DNA of 64,000 nucleotides from Massilia phosphatilytica (GTDB lineage Bacteria; Pseudomonadota; Gammaproteobacteria; Burkholderiales; Burkholderiaceae_D): contig NZ_PUIP01000010.1 in NCBI RefSeq assembly GCF_002968015.1, positions 186,001 through 250,000 of the forward strand, written 5' to 3'. Under the pieces are notes generated by a model that searched no databases, was not told the origin of the DNA, and saw nothing but the letters and a program-made list of their open reading frames with translations. Positions within the stretch are counted from its first letter, which is position 1. Each line of letters begins with the position of its first letter. Of this stretch, positions 1-6,654 are shown piece after piece. Both the position numbers and the translations under genes were made by a program.

Positions 1-557
1 TGGCAGGCCTGACGCAGGAACGCGACCGGCGCCATGACTTCGTCTGCCCGGCCATCGACGCGGAAGACGACACCCGCCTGCACCTGCCGCCGGGACTGCG
101 TGTCGCGTCGCTGCCGGGACCGGCCAGCGTGATCACCGGCGGCATCTTCTATCGCGCGAGCTATGTGCGCGAAAGCGATGACGTACTGGTCAAACGCCGC
201 TTCACGTTCCGCCACGGCCGCGCGACCTGCACGCCGGAGGACAATCGCGCCATGCGGCCGGCACTGGAACGCGTCCGGCACGACCTGCGCAGTCGCATCG
301 CCGTGGCTTCAGACGTCAGCGCCACGCGCAAACGCATCACGCCACCCGCACGCGCGCAACCTGGCCACGGCCTCGTCCGTGAGATCGAAGCGCAGATCGA
401 CGCGGTCCCGGCCCGAACGGTAGCCGCCGGGCCAGCGGGCGATCTCGACAAAGCCGCAGCGTTTGAAAAAGCCGGCCGTGTGCGGATGCGTATCGACCGT
501 CACGTAGCGGGGCCGCAGCTTGCGGCCGGCCATGTGCAGCAGGCGGTAGGCCAGTAG
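1..557 (+). CDS. 3' part of a DUF3857/transglutaminase-like protein (5' end outside window)
   Basis: The frame is open from the window edge. Residues encoded up to about position 305 (a beta-strand-rich segment with 'FYRASYVRESDD', a later 'CTPED', and a final 'HDLRSRI') resemble the C-terminal end of DUF3857-type periplasmic proteins; this is a pattern judgement, not a search result. In that family the protein would end near position 310, but this frame has no stop until 557, so about 80 further residues are encoded antisense to the convergent GNAT gene. Either the protein has a low-complexity, Arg/Ala-rich tail of antisense origin, or the true stop was lost by mutation. Function unknown. 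Confidence 0.45.
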   Translation, partial: AGLTQERDRRHDFVCPAIDAEDDTRLHLPPGLRVASLPGPASVITGGIFYRASYVRESDDVLVKRRFTFRHGRATCTPEDNRAMRPALERVRHDLRSRIAVASDVSATRKRITPPARAQPGHGLVREIEAQIDAVPARTVAAGPAGDLDKAAAFEKAGRVRMRIDRHVAGPQLAAGHVQQAVGQ

Positions 558-827
558 CGCGCGGCCGATACCCGTGCCGTGGCGGTCGGCCCGCACGAGG
601 CCGAACACGAGCGTGCCCAAGTCGTAGAACGCGGACAATTCGTAGCCGCCGAACCCGACGATCTCGCCCGCCTCCACGACGACGAACAGCGGACCGTCCG
701 GGTCGTCCAGCGCGGAACGCAGCCATGATTCTTCCGATGCCGGGAAGTGATCCGGCACATTGGAGCGAAAGGCCGCCAGCACGGCTTTGCGGTCGCCCGA
801 TTGATAACGCCTGATTTTCAATTGCAT
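309..827 (-). CDS. GNAT-family N-acetyltransferase
   Basis: 172-residue protein, a single GNAT fold that would transfer an acetyl group from acetyl-CoA to an unidentified amine. It shows the expected order: N-terminal 'MQLKIRRYQSGD' strand-helix, a central 'GFGGYEL' strand, the acetyl-CoA pyrophosphate loop 'RADRHGTGIGRALL' (R-x-x-G-x-G/A), and a C-terminal 'TAGFFKRCGFVEI' segment typical of the family. The frame is open further upstream to an ATG at 926, but the extra 33 residues do not look like GNAT sequence, so the ATG at 827 is preferred. No strong Shine-Dalgarno is seen. Its last 249 bp are overlapped on the other strand by the preceding reading frame. Substrate cannot be inferred. Confidence 0.82.
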   Translation of the reverse strand: MQLKIRRYQSGDRKAVLAAFRSNVPDHFPASEESWLRSALDDPDGPLFVVVEAGEIVGFGGYELSAFYDLGTLVFGLVRADRHGTGIGRALLAYRLLHMAGRKLRPRYVTVDTHPHTAGFFKRCGFVEIARWPGGYRSGRDRVDLRFDLTDEAVARLRACGWRDAFARGADV

Positions 828-1055
828 GTCGATGTAGATAGTCGTTCGTACCACCTCGTAAAATAAATCCAAAAGGCTTAGGCGATTCCGCACAACGCCT
901 GTATATTTCACCGGGCACCTCGTCAAGTCGTCGTTATTGTTGGTTTCTTACCCGTCTCGCCCGTCCGGGCATTCCTGTCTGATACCCCTCGGTTACATCT
1001 CTTGCTCGCGATGCGCATCGGCACTTCGCCCTCAACATCTACTCAAGGTATCTAC

Positions 1056-1265
1056 ATGGCTACGCAAACCGGCACCGTCAAATGGTTCAACGATTCCAAA
1101 GGCTTCGGCTTTATTTCCCCTGACGCAGGCGGCGACGACCTGTTCGCTCACTTCAAGGACATCCAGTCGGAAGGCTTCAAAAGCCTGTCCGAAAACCAGC
1201 GCGTCTCGTTCGAACGCGCGCCCAGCCCGAAGGGCGATAAAGCAAGCAATATCCGCGCGATCTGA
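1056..1265 (+). CDS. Cold-shock-domain RNA chaperone, CspA family
   Basis: 69 residues, the standard length for a CspA-type protein. The single cold-shock domain carries RNP1 'KGFGFI' and RNP2-like 'DLFAHF', which bind single-stranded RNA or DNA and melt mRNA structure. The frame opens at 1002, but the protein clearly begins at the ATG at 1056 ('MATQTGTVKWFN'). A roughly 200-bp non-coding leader separates it from the divergent GNAT gene, consistent with the long structured 5' UTRs of this family. A clear rho-independent terminator follows 25 bp after the stop, so it is probably monocistronic. Confidence 0.95.
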   Translation: MATQTGTVKWFNDSKGFGFISPDAGGDDLFAHFKDIQSEGFKSLSENQRVSFERAPSPKGDKASNIRAI

Positions 1266-1289
1266 CCGTTCGCGCCGGCAGCATCAAAG

Positions 1290-1312
1290 GCCCGCTCCAG
1301 CGGGCTTTTTTT
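1290..1312 (+). terminator. Rho-independent terminator of the cold-shock gene
   Basis: Six-base-pair GC stem GCCCGC/GCGGGC around a TCCA loop, followed directly by seven T residues. It lies 25 bp after the cold-shock stop codon and upstream of the next promoter, so it isolates the two plus-strand genes. Confidence 0.9.
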
Positions 1313-1353
1313 ATGTCTGCCCGCCAGGCCGGGCACGCGACAGTTCGCGCGCC

Positions 1354-1382
1354 TTGTACGCCATGGCAATGGCCGTTACATT
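1354..1382 (+). promoter_or_regulatory. Predicted sigma70 promoter giving a leaderless mRNA for the first HD/LuxR gene
   Basis: TTGTAC (1354-1359), a 17-bp spacer, then TACATT (1377-1382). Six bases separate the -10 box from the ATG at 1389, so initiation at the usual distance would fall on the A of the start codon. No Shine-Dalgarno is present. The paralogous gene at 4448 has the same arrangement with identical spacings, which strengthens the call. Inference from sequence only. Confidence 0.6.
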
Positions 1383-1388
1383 AGTGCC

Positions 1389-2819
1389 ATGCAACCCGAA
1401 GAAACCATTACCGTCGAAGATGCCGTGCAGGTGCTGGCCATGGTCGGCGACCTGTCCATGGGCCTGCCGCCGGACCACTCCATCCGCACGGCGCGGCTCG
1501 CCGCACGGCTGGCGGAAGAAAACGGCGACGGTGCCGACGCCTGCACGAGCACGCGGATGGTGGCGCTGCTGCGCTGGTCGGGCAGCACGGCGACGGCGGC
1601 CGGGTTCGCGCATCTGCTGGGCGACGACGTTCGGGGCCGCCATGCGATGGTCACGCGCACGTTGTCCGGCCACGGCAGCCTCACGTTCGCCAACGTGATG
1701 CCGCTGGCGCAAATGCAATGCGAGGTGGCGGGCGATGTCGCCGTGATGCTCGGGTTGCCGGGGGATGTCGAGAACAGCCTGCGCCACCTGTTCGGCAGCC
1801 ACCACCGCGGCGACATGCAGGATGTGCTGTTCTCACCCAACATCCCGCGCGCCGTGTTCTATGTGCGCCTCGCCGGCGACCTGGAAGTGCTGGCGCCCGC
1901 GCACGGCACGGATGGCGCCCTGCGCCTGATCGGCGAGCGCGCCGGCGTCAAGTATCCGGCGACGCTCGTGCAGAGACTGTCTCCCCATGCGCAGGGTTGG
2001 CTGGGCATGCTGGAGGAACCGTCCTGCGCGGCCGATTATCCCGGCCACGACCGGCGCGTACCGCTGTCCATCGTGGCCGACGTCATCGAACTGAAGCTGC
2101 CGTGGCTCACGGGATATTCGCGCCGCGTGGCCGCGCTCGCCCGGCGCAGCGCGTCGCTGGCCGGCATGCTGGCGCTGGAAGAAAGTCCGCTGGTGCGCGC
2201 GGCGCTGCTGCACGGCATCGGCAAGGTCGCCATACCGAACGTCGTGTGGGAGCGTCCGGGCAAGCTCGATGCGGATGACTGGGACCAGGTCCGCAAGGTG
2301 CCGTTCTGGACGGCGCGCGCCGGCACGCAGATCCCGGCGATCCAGGGTGAGGCGACGCTTGCGTCCTTCATCTACGAACGACTCGACGGCAGCGGTTATT
2401 TCCGCAAGGCGCGCGGGGAAGCGTTGGGCATGCAGGAGCGCCTGCTCGGCGCGGCCGCCGCGTTCGTTTCACTGTGTTCGCCCCGTCCGTGGCGCCCGGC
2501 GCATGGCGAAGCGGCCGCGTCCACGTTGATGACGGCGCAGGCGGCAGCCGGACGCTTCGACCGCCAGGCCGTGGAAGCCGTCCTCGCCGCTGCGCGCGGT
2601 CCGGTGCAGCGACCGCTCGTGCGCGACCGCCTGCTGTCCGATCGGGAGCTCGAAGTGCTGCGCCACATCAGCCGCGGCGAAACGAGCCGCGAGGCGGCCC
2701 GCGCCATGCGCATCACGCCGGCGAGCGTGCGCATGCACGTCGACAATATCTTCCAGAAGCTGGAATCCGGCTCGCGCCCCGCCGCCACGCTGAAAGCGCT
2801 GGCGCGCGGGCTGATCTGA
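1389..2819 (+). CDS. Degenerate HD-GYP-like regulator with C-terminal LuxR-type HTH (paralog 1)
   Basis: 476 residues. The N-terminal half (about 1-200) and the next part (about 220-400) resemble the tandem HD/HD-GYP halves of HD-phosphohydrolase/LuxR fusions; residues 415-476 form a LuxR/GerE HTH ('LSDRELEVLRHISRGETSREAARAM', DNA-binding helix around 'TPASVRMHVDNIFQKL'). In the catalytic half the usual HD pair is His275-Gly276 ('LLHGIGK'), the HH pair before 'ERLDGSGY' is Ile328-Tyr329, and the Asp expected in the 'AAADxY' segment is missing ('GAAAAFV', 354-360). Metal binding and phosphodiesterase activity are therefore unlikely; a ligand-sensing transcription regulator is more plausible. 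A close paralog lies at 4448-5872. The ATG sits six bases behind a predicted -10 box, with no ribosome binding site. Confidence 0.85.
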   Translation: MQPEETITVEDAVQVLAMVGDLSMGLPPDHSIRTARLAARLAEENGDGADACTSTRMVALLRWSGSTATAAGFAHLLGDDVRGRHAMVTRTLSGHGSLTFANVMPLAQMQCEVAGDVAVMLGLPGDVENSLRHLFGSHHRGDMQDVLFSPNIPRAVFYVRLAGDLEVLAPAHGTDGALRLIGERAGVKYPATLVQRLSPHAQGWLGMLEEPSCAADYPGHDRRVPLSIVADVIELKLPWLTGYSRRVAALARRSASLAGMLALEESPLVRAALLHGIGKVAIPNVVWERPGKLDADDWDQVRKVPFWTARAGTQIPAIQGEATLASFIYERLDGSGYFRKARGEALGMQERLLGAAAAFVSLCSPRPWRPAHGEAAASTLMTAQAAAGRFDRQAVEAVLAAARGPVQRPLVRDRLLSDRELEVLRHISRGETSREAARAMRITPASVRMHVDNIFQKLESGSRPAATLKALARGLI

Positions 2820-2837
2820 CCCCGATTTGCGGCAACG

Positions 2838-3422
2838 TCAGTCCGTGTGCAGCTGCATCGTCGCAGCGTTCATCTTGCCTTCGCACACCATCGGAATGAT
2901 GCGCAGGCTTTTATCGATGGCGTCCTCGATCAGGGTCTGCTCTTCGCGGCGGGGACGATGCAGGACGAAGTCGGCGACGGCCTGCTGCAGGTTCAGCGTG
3001 CGCGGATGGCCGATGCCCAGGCGCAGGCGCCAGTAATCCTGCGTGCCGAGGGCGGCCGTGATGTCCTTCAGGCCGTTGTGGCCACCCGAGGAGCCACCAC
3101 GCTTGAGCTTGGCAGCGCCGGGCGGCAGGTCAAGTTCGTCGTGCACGACGAGAATCTCTTCCGGCCCGATCTTGAAGAAGCGCGCCAGTCCGCCCACCGA
3201 CTGGCCGGAACGGTTCATGAAGGTCAGCGGCTCGAGCAGCCAGACGTCCTTGCCCGAGATTGATGTCTTGGCGACCATGGCGTTAAAGCGCGATTCGCGC
3301 TGCAGCTGACAGCCAGGCAAGGAGTTGGCGAGGTTGTCGACGAGCCAGAAACCGGCGTTGTGACGGGTTTGTTCATATTCCGGGCCGGGGTTGCCGAGGC
3401 CGACGATCAGGCGGATGTGCAT
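2838..3422 (-). CDS. pth: Peptidyl-tRNA hydrolase
   Basis: 194 residues, the normal length. It releases tRNAs from prematurely dropped peptidyl-tRNAs in the cytoplasm. Family landmarks are present: 'GLGNPGPEYEQTRHNAG' near the N-terminus containing the catalytic-site Asn and His, 'PLTFMNRSG', 'HDELDLPPG' with the conserved Asp, and 'GGHNGLK'. In related bacteria pth directly follows rplY; here an exported hydrolase and a regulator gene lie between them, so the ancestral prs-rplY-pth string has been split. The gene is convergent with HD/LuxR paralog 1, 18 bp away. Two hairpins with T-runs stand between it and the upstream hydrolase, so it probably has its own promoter. Confidence 0.97.
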   Translation of the reverse strand: MHIRLIVGLGNPGPEYEQTRHNAGFWLVDNLANSLPGCQLQRESRFNAMVAKTSISGKDVWLLEPLTFMNRSGQSVGGLARFFKIGPEEILVVHDELDLPPGAAKLKRGGSSGGHNGLKDITAALGTQDYWRLRLGIGHPRTLNLQQAVADFVLHRPRREEQTLIEDAIDKSLRIIPMVCEGKMNAATMQLHTD

Positions 3423-3430
3423 ATCAAACG

Positions 3431-3454
3431 TAAAAATCGAGCGTAAAGCTCGAT
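3431..3454 (-). terminator. Second hairpin with T-run upstream of pth
   Basis: Stem ATCGAGC/GCTCGAT with a 5-base loop, followed on the minus strand by a T-run (A-run at 3432-3436 on the plus strand). It is downstream of the exported hydrolase and only about 10 bp before the pth start, so it may act as a backup terminator or as a 5' UTR structure of pth. Confidence 0.5.
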
Positions 3455-3462
3455 TATCCCGG

Positions 3463-3496
3463 AAAACGCGGCCGTGCAGTCACCGCACGGCCGCGT
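3463..3496 (-). terminator. Terminator of the exported hydrolase gene
   Basis: Perfect 12-bp GC-rich stem (ACGCGGCCGTGC at 3466-3477 pairing with GCACGGCCGCGT at 3485-3496) followed on the minus strand by TTTTCC. It starts a few bases after the hydrolase stop codon. Confidence 0.75.
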
Positions 3497-3502
3497 TACC
3501 GC

Positions 3503-4291
3503 TTATTTGCTGGCCGCGACGGCGTCCAGAATCACCTTGGCGACGTCCGCCGGACGCGACTGCTGCGGCACGTGGCTGGTCGGCAGTTCGGTCGTCTTCG
3601 CGCCGATGGCCTTCGCGAAACGGCGCTCCAGATCGGGCTGGATCATGCGGTCGTTCTTGCTGACGATGTACCAGCTCGGGTGGTTCTTCCATGCGGCGAC
3701 GGTCGTCTTTTCGCCGAACGCTTTCACCGCGATCGGGCCCTGGGTGGCGGCCATCACGGCGGCCTGGGCGGCGGACACGTCCTGGGCGAAGTCTTCCTTC
3801 AGGACGGCCGGCGCCAGGCTGGCGAAGCCGGCTTTGTCGACCGTCAGCTTGGTGATGCCCGGTGCCGGCGGCAGGTCCTTGCCGAGGTCGGCGGTGGCCT
3901 GGCCGGCGTCCGGTGCGAAGGCGGCCACGTAGACGAGGCTCGCGACCTTGTCGCCCGCGCCCGCTTCCGTGATCACGGTGCCGCCCCAGGAGTGACCGAC
4001 GAGCACGACTTTACCCGGCTGGTTGTCGATCGCGCGCTTGGTGGCGGCGACGTCGTCGGCGAGCGACGTCAGGCTGTTCTGCACGGCCGTGACCTTGACG
4101 CCCTTGGCCTGCAGCAGGGGGATGACCTTGGCCCAGTCGGAGCCGTCGGCGAACGCGCCGTGGACGATGACGACGGACGGCTGCTCGGCGGCGGTGGCGG
4201 CCTGGGCGAAACCGGTGCCGGCGGCGGCGATGGCGGCGGCGGCGGCGGCGGCGGCGACGTTACGGAGGGTAGCGGTGATCGATGCTTTCAT
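3503..4291 (-). CDS. Exported alpha/beta-hydrolase
   Basis: 262 residues with an N-terminal signal peptide (basic start, very Ala-rich hydrophobic stretch, probable cleavage around 'AQAATA-AEQ'). The mature part is a compact alpha/beta-hydrolase: 'VVIVHGAFADGSDW' supplies the oxyanion region, 'VGHSWGG' the nucleophile elbow with the catalytic Ser, and 'TSHVPQQSRP' the likely catalytic His near the C-terminus. This resembles the small periplasmic alpha/beta-hydrolases related to the salicylate-esterase/hydroxynitrile-lyase group; substrate unknown. The signal peptide is encoded by a run of GCG/GCC triplets (about 4216-4260) that could vary in length. It is divergent from HD/LuxR paralog 2, sharing a 156-bp spacer with a perfect palindrome. 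Confidence 0.88.
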   Translation of the reverse strand: MKASITATLRNVAAAAAAAAIAAAGTGFAQAATAAEQPSVVIVHGAFADGSDWAKVIPLLQAKGVKVTAVQNSLTSLADDVAATKRAIDNQPGKVVLVGHSWGGTVITEAGAGDKVASLVYVAAFAPDAGQATADLGKDLPPAPGITKLTVDKAGFASLAPAVLKEDFAQDVSAAQAAVMAATQGPIAVKAFGEKTTVAAWKNHPSWYIVSKNDRMIQPDLERRFAKAIGAKTTELPTSHVPQQSRPADVAKVILDAVAASK

Positions 4292-4366
4292 GATGGCTCC
4301 TTGAAGTGGTTCGTTGTTGGGGTGTCGATGGAAGCCAGTGTAGAGAACCGAGCGCCACCGCGGTAT

Positions 4367-4380
4367 CGGTCGATCGACCG
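4367..4380. promoter_or_regulatory. 14-bp perfect palindrome between divergent hydrolase and HD/LuxR genes
   Basis: CGGTCGATCGACCG reads the same on both strands and lies in the divergent spacer, about 75 bp before the hydrolase ATG and 33 bp upstream of the predicted -35 box of HD/LuxR paralog 2. Dyad sites of this size suit dimeric HTH regulators such as LuxR/GerE proteins, so it is a candidate operator for control of one or both genes. Inference. Confidence 0.4.
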
Positions 4381-4412
4381 ACCCCGGCGCCTATCCGAAG
4401 ACCAGGCACGCC

Positions 4413-4441
4413 TTGCCGCCGCGCGCCATCGTCGTTACAGT
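4413..4441 (+). promoter_or_regulatory. Predicted sigma70 promoter giving a leaderless mRNA for the second HD/LuxR gene
   Basis: TTGCCG (4413-4418), a 17-bp spacer, then TACAGT (4436-4441), with six bases between the -10 box and the ATG at 4448. Spacing is identical to the promoter of the first paralog, and the two upstream regions share CCTTG and GTTACA blocks. No ribosome binding site is visible. Confidence 0.55.
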
Positions 4442-4447
4442 ACCGGG

Positions 4448-5872
4448 ATGCAAATTGACAACACCGTCACCGTCGAAGACGCCGTCCAGGCCCTGGCCCT
4501 CGTCGGCGACCTGTCCATGGGCCAGCCGACCGATGGCTCCATCCGCGCGGCACGGCTCGCGGCGCGCCTCGCGCATGCGGACGGCGCCACGCCGGCGGGC
4601 TGCTGCCACGCGCGGCTCGTCGCCCTGCTGCGCTGGTCCGGCTGCACGGCGAACGCATCCGGTTTCGCGACCTTGCTCGGCGACGATGTCGGCGGCCGCG
4701 ACGCCATGCTCACGCACACGCTGCCCGCGGACAATCCGCTGACAGTCCAGAGCGTCACGCCGCTGGCGCGCATCCATTGCGAGGTATCGGGCGACATCGC
4801 CGGCCTGCTGGGGCTGCCGGCGGAAGTCGAGGCCGGGCTGCGCCACGTCTGGGAACATTACGATGGCAATGGTTTGCCGGAACGACTGCGCGGATCGGCC
4901 ATCCCGACCGTCGTCTTCTACACGAGCCTGGCCGGCGACCTCGAGATCCTCGCGCGCACGCATGGCCTGGACGAGGCACTGCGGATGATCGCCCGCATGG
5001 CCGACCGCAAGTACCCTGCGCCGCTCGTGCGCCTGCTCGCCGATCACGCGCCGGCCTGGCTCGACGAACTGGAGTCGCCCGCGCCTGCCGCCATCGACCC
5101 GCTGCTGGCGCGGCACGTACCGCTGGCTATCGTGGCCGACATGATGGAATTGAAGCTGCCGTGGCTGGCGGGCTATTCGCGCCGCGTGGCCGAGCTGGTG
5201 GAAGCGGCCGCCGTCCGCGCCGACTTGTCGTCGGCCCAGCAGCAATGTCTTGGCCGCGCCGCACTCATCCATGGCATGGGCCGCGCGGCGGTGCCGAATA
5301 CGGTGTGGGAACGGGAAGGCAGGCTCAGCGCTGCCGACTGGGAAAAGATCCGGCTCGTGCCGTACTGGACCGCGCGGGCCGGCGTCCAGATCCCGACCCT
5401 GCGTCTCGAAGCCGCACTGGCGTCGCACGTCTACGAACGCCTGGATGGCAGCGGGTATTTCCGCAACCTGGATGCCGATGCGCTCGGCCTGCCGCAGCGC
5501 CTGCTGGCCGCCGCGTGCGCATACGTGGCGCTGTGCATGCCGCGGCCGTGGCGGCCGGCGTATCAGCCTGACGAGGCCGCGCGTGTGCTGGCCGAGCAAA
5601 CACAAACGTTCGATGCCGACGCCATACGTCACGTCATCGCCGCCGCCGGCGGACCGGCTCCGGCGGCAACTGCCCGCAAGAGCCTGCTGTCCGAGCGCGA
5701 GATCGAGGTTCTGCGCCGCATCAGCCTGGGCGAGAGCAACAAGGAAGCGGCCCGCGTCATGCAGATCAGCCCGTCGACCGTGCGCACCCACGTGGAAAGT
5801 ATTTTCCGCAAGCTGGCGTGTTCGACGCGGGCCGCGGCCACGCTCAAGGCGCTGACCTTGGGATTGATCTGA
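4448..5872 (+). CDS. Degenerate HD-GYP-like regulator with C-terminal LuxR-type HTH (paralog 2)
   Basis: 474 residues, co-linear with paralog 1 throughout. Residues about 1-200 keep a recognisable HD-GYP half-site, 'EHYDGNGLP' at 136-144; the second half has 'LIHGMGR' (His275-Gly276 instead of His-Asp), 'VYERLDGSGYF' at 328-338 and 'AACAYVALCMPRPWRP', so the metal ligands are missing as in paralog 1. The LuxR/GerE HTH occupies about 412-474 ('LLSEREIEVLRRISLG', recognition helix 'SPSTVRTHVESIF'). The frame is open far upstream into the hydrolase region, but the ATG at 4448 matches the paralog's N-terminus exactly. It probably regulates transcription in response to an unknown ligand; the neighbouring hydrolase is a possible target. 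A bidirectional terminator separates it from convergent rplY. Confidence 0.87.
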   Translation: MQIDNTVTVEDAVQALALVGDLSMGQPTDGSIRAARLAARLAHADGATPAGCCHARLVALLRWSGCTANASGFATLLGDDVGGRDAMLTHTLPADNPLTVQSVTPLARIHCEVSGDIAGLLGLPAEVEAGLRHVWEHYDGNGLPERLRGSAIPTVVFYTSLAGDLEILARTHGLDEALRMIARMADRKYPAPLVRLLADHAPAWLDELESPAPAAIDPLLARHVPLAIVADMMELKLPWLAGYSRRVAELVEAAAVRADLSSAQQQCLGRAALIHGMGRAAVPNTVWEREGRLSAADWEKIRLVPYWTARAGVQIPTLRLEAALASHVYERLDGSGYFRNLDADALGLPQRLLAAACAYVALCMPRPWRPAYQPDEAARVLAEQTQTFDADAIRHVIAAAGGPAPAATARKSLLSEREIEVLRRISLGESNKEAARVMQISPSTVRTHVESIFRKLACSTRAAATLKALTLGLI

Positions 5873-5881
5873 GGTGAAAAA

Positions 5882-5919
5882 CAAAAAACCCGCCGGACTC
5901 GCGTCGCGACGGGTTTTGT
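5882..5919. terminator. Bidirectional terminator between HD/LuxR paralog 2 and rplY
   Basis: AAAAACCCG and CGGGTTTT form the outer stem of a hairpin with A-tract on one side and T-tract on the other, placed between two convergent stop codons (5872 and 5935). It can terminate transcripts from either strand. Confidence 0.8.
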
Positions 5920-5934
5920 GATGCTGAGTAAAAA

Positions 5935-6522
5935 TTACTCTGCAGCGGCTTCGGCCGTTGCGGCACCGCGCGGGATCGACGAGGTGGCGACGGTCTGGTC
6001 CTGGCCGTGGGCGACCACGGTCACGCCTTCCGGCAGGGTCAGCTGCGACACGTGGATCGACTGGCCGGCTTCCAGCGTCGACAGGTCGACGGTGATGAAT
6101 TCCGGCAGTTTGCCCGGCAGGCAGGACACGTCCAGTTCATTCAGCACGTGCGACACGATGGCGCCGCTCAGCTTGACGGCCGGCGAGACTTCGGCGTTGA
6201 CGAAGTGCAGGGCGACCTTGGCGTGGATCGGCTGCGAAGCGTCGACGCGCTGGAAGTCAGCGTGCAGGACCAGTTGCTTGTATGCGTGCATCTGGAAATC
6301 GCGCAGCAGGACTTGCTGGGTCTGGCCGTCCAGGTCCAGATCCAGGATCGAGCCGTGGAAAGCTTCTTTCTTGAGCGCGTGGAACAAGGCGTTGCCGTCC
6401 AGGGCGATCAGTTGCGGGGCAGCGGTGCCACCGTAGATGATGCCCGGGGTCTGGCCAGCCTTGCGCAGGCGGCGGCTCGCTCCGGTCCCCTGCTGAGTAC
6501 GTGCAAATGCGACTACTTTCAT
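5935..6522 (-). CDS. rplY: 50S ribosomal protein L25, long Ctc/TL5 form
   Basis: 195 residues, the two-domain Ctc-type L25 that binds 5S rRNA. The N-terminal L25 domain (about 1-95) has 'GASRRLRKAGQTPGIIYGG' at its start, and the C-terminal TL5-like beta domain follows. The C-terminus is Ala/Glu-rich, as is common. It lies 132 bp downstream of prs on the same strand, the conserved arrangement in Burkholderiales, although the usual next gene, pth, has been displaced by about 2.5 kb. Confidence 0.96.
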   Translation of the reverse strand: MKVVAFARTQQGTGASRRLRKAGQTPGIIYGGTAAPQLIALDGNALFHALKKEAFHGSILDLDLDGQTQQVLLRDFQMHAYKQLVLHADFQRVDASQPIHAKVALHFVNAEVSPAVKLSGAIVSHVLNELDVSCLPGKLPEFITVDLSTLEAGQSIHVSQLTLPEGVTVVAHGQDQTVATSSIPRGAATAEAAAE

Positions 6523-6654
6523 GGTGTTACTCCAAAGTGTGGGTCCGAATGCCGGCGTGTGCCGGCCCGGTTACCCGGATTGTGATGCCCCCGCGACCAA
6601 GGACATCGGTAAAAGAGCGCACTCGCGCACGCTCAAGAAATTCTGTAATGTCGA

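Noticed and set aside
4391..5884. 497-residue minus-strand open frame
   Set aside because: Antisense to HD/LuxR paralog 2; the plus-strand gene has a paralog, motifs and a promoter.
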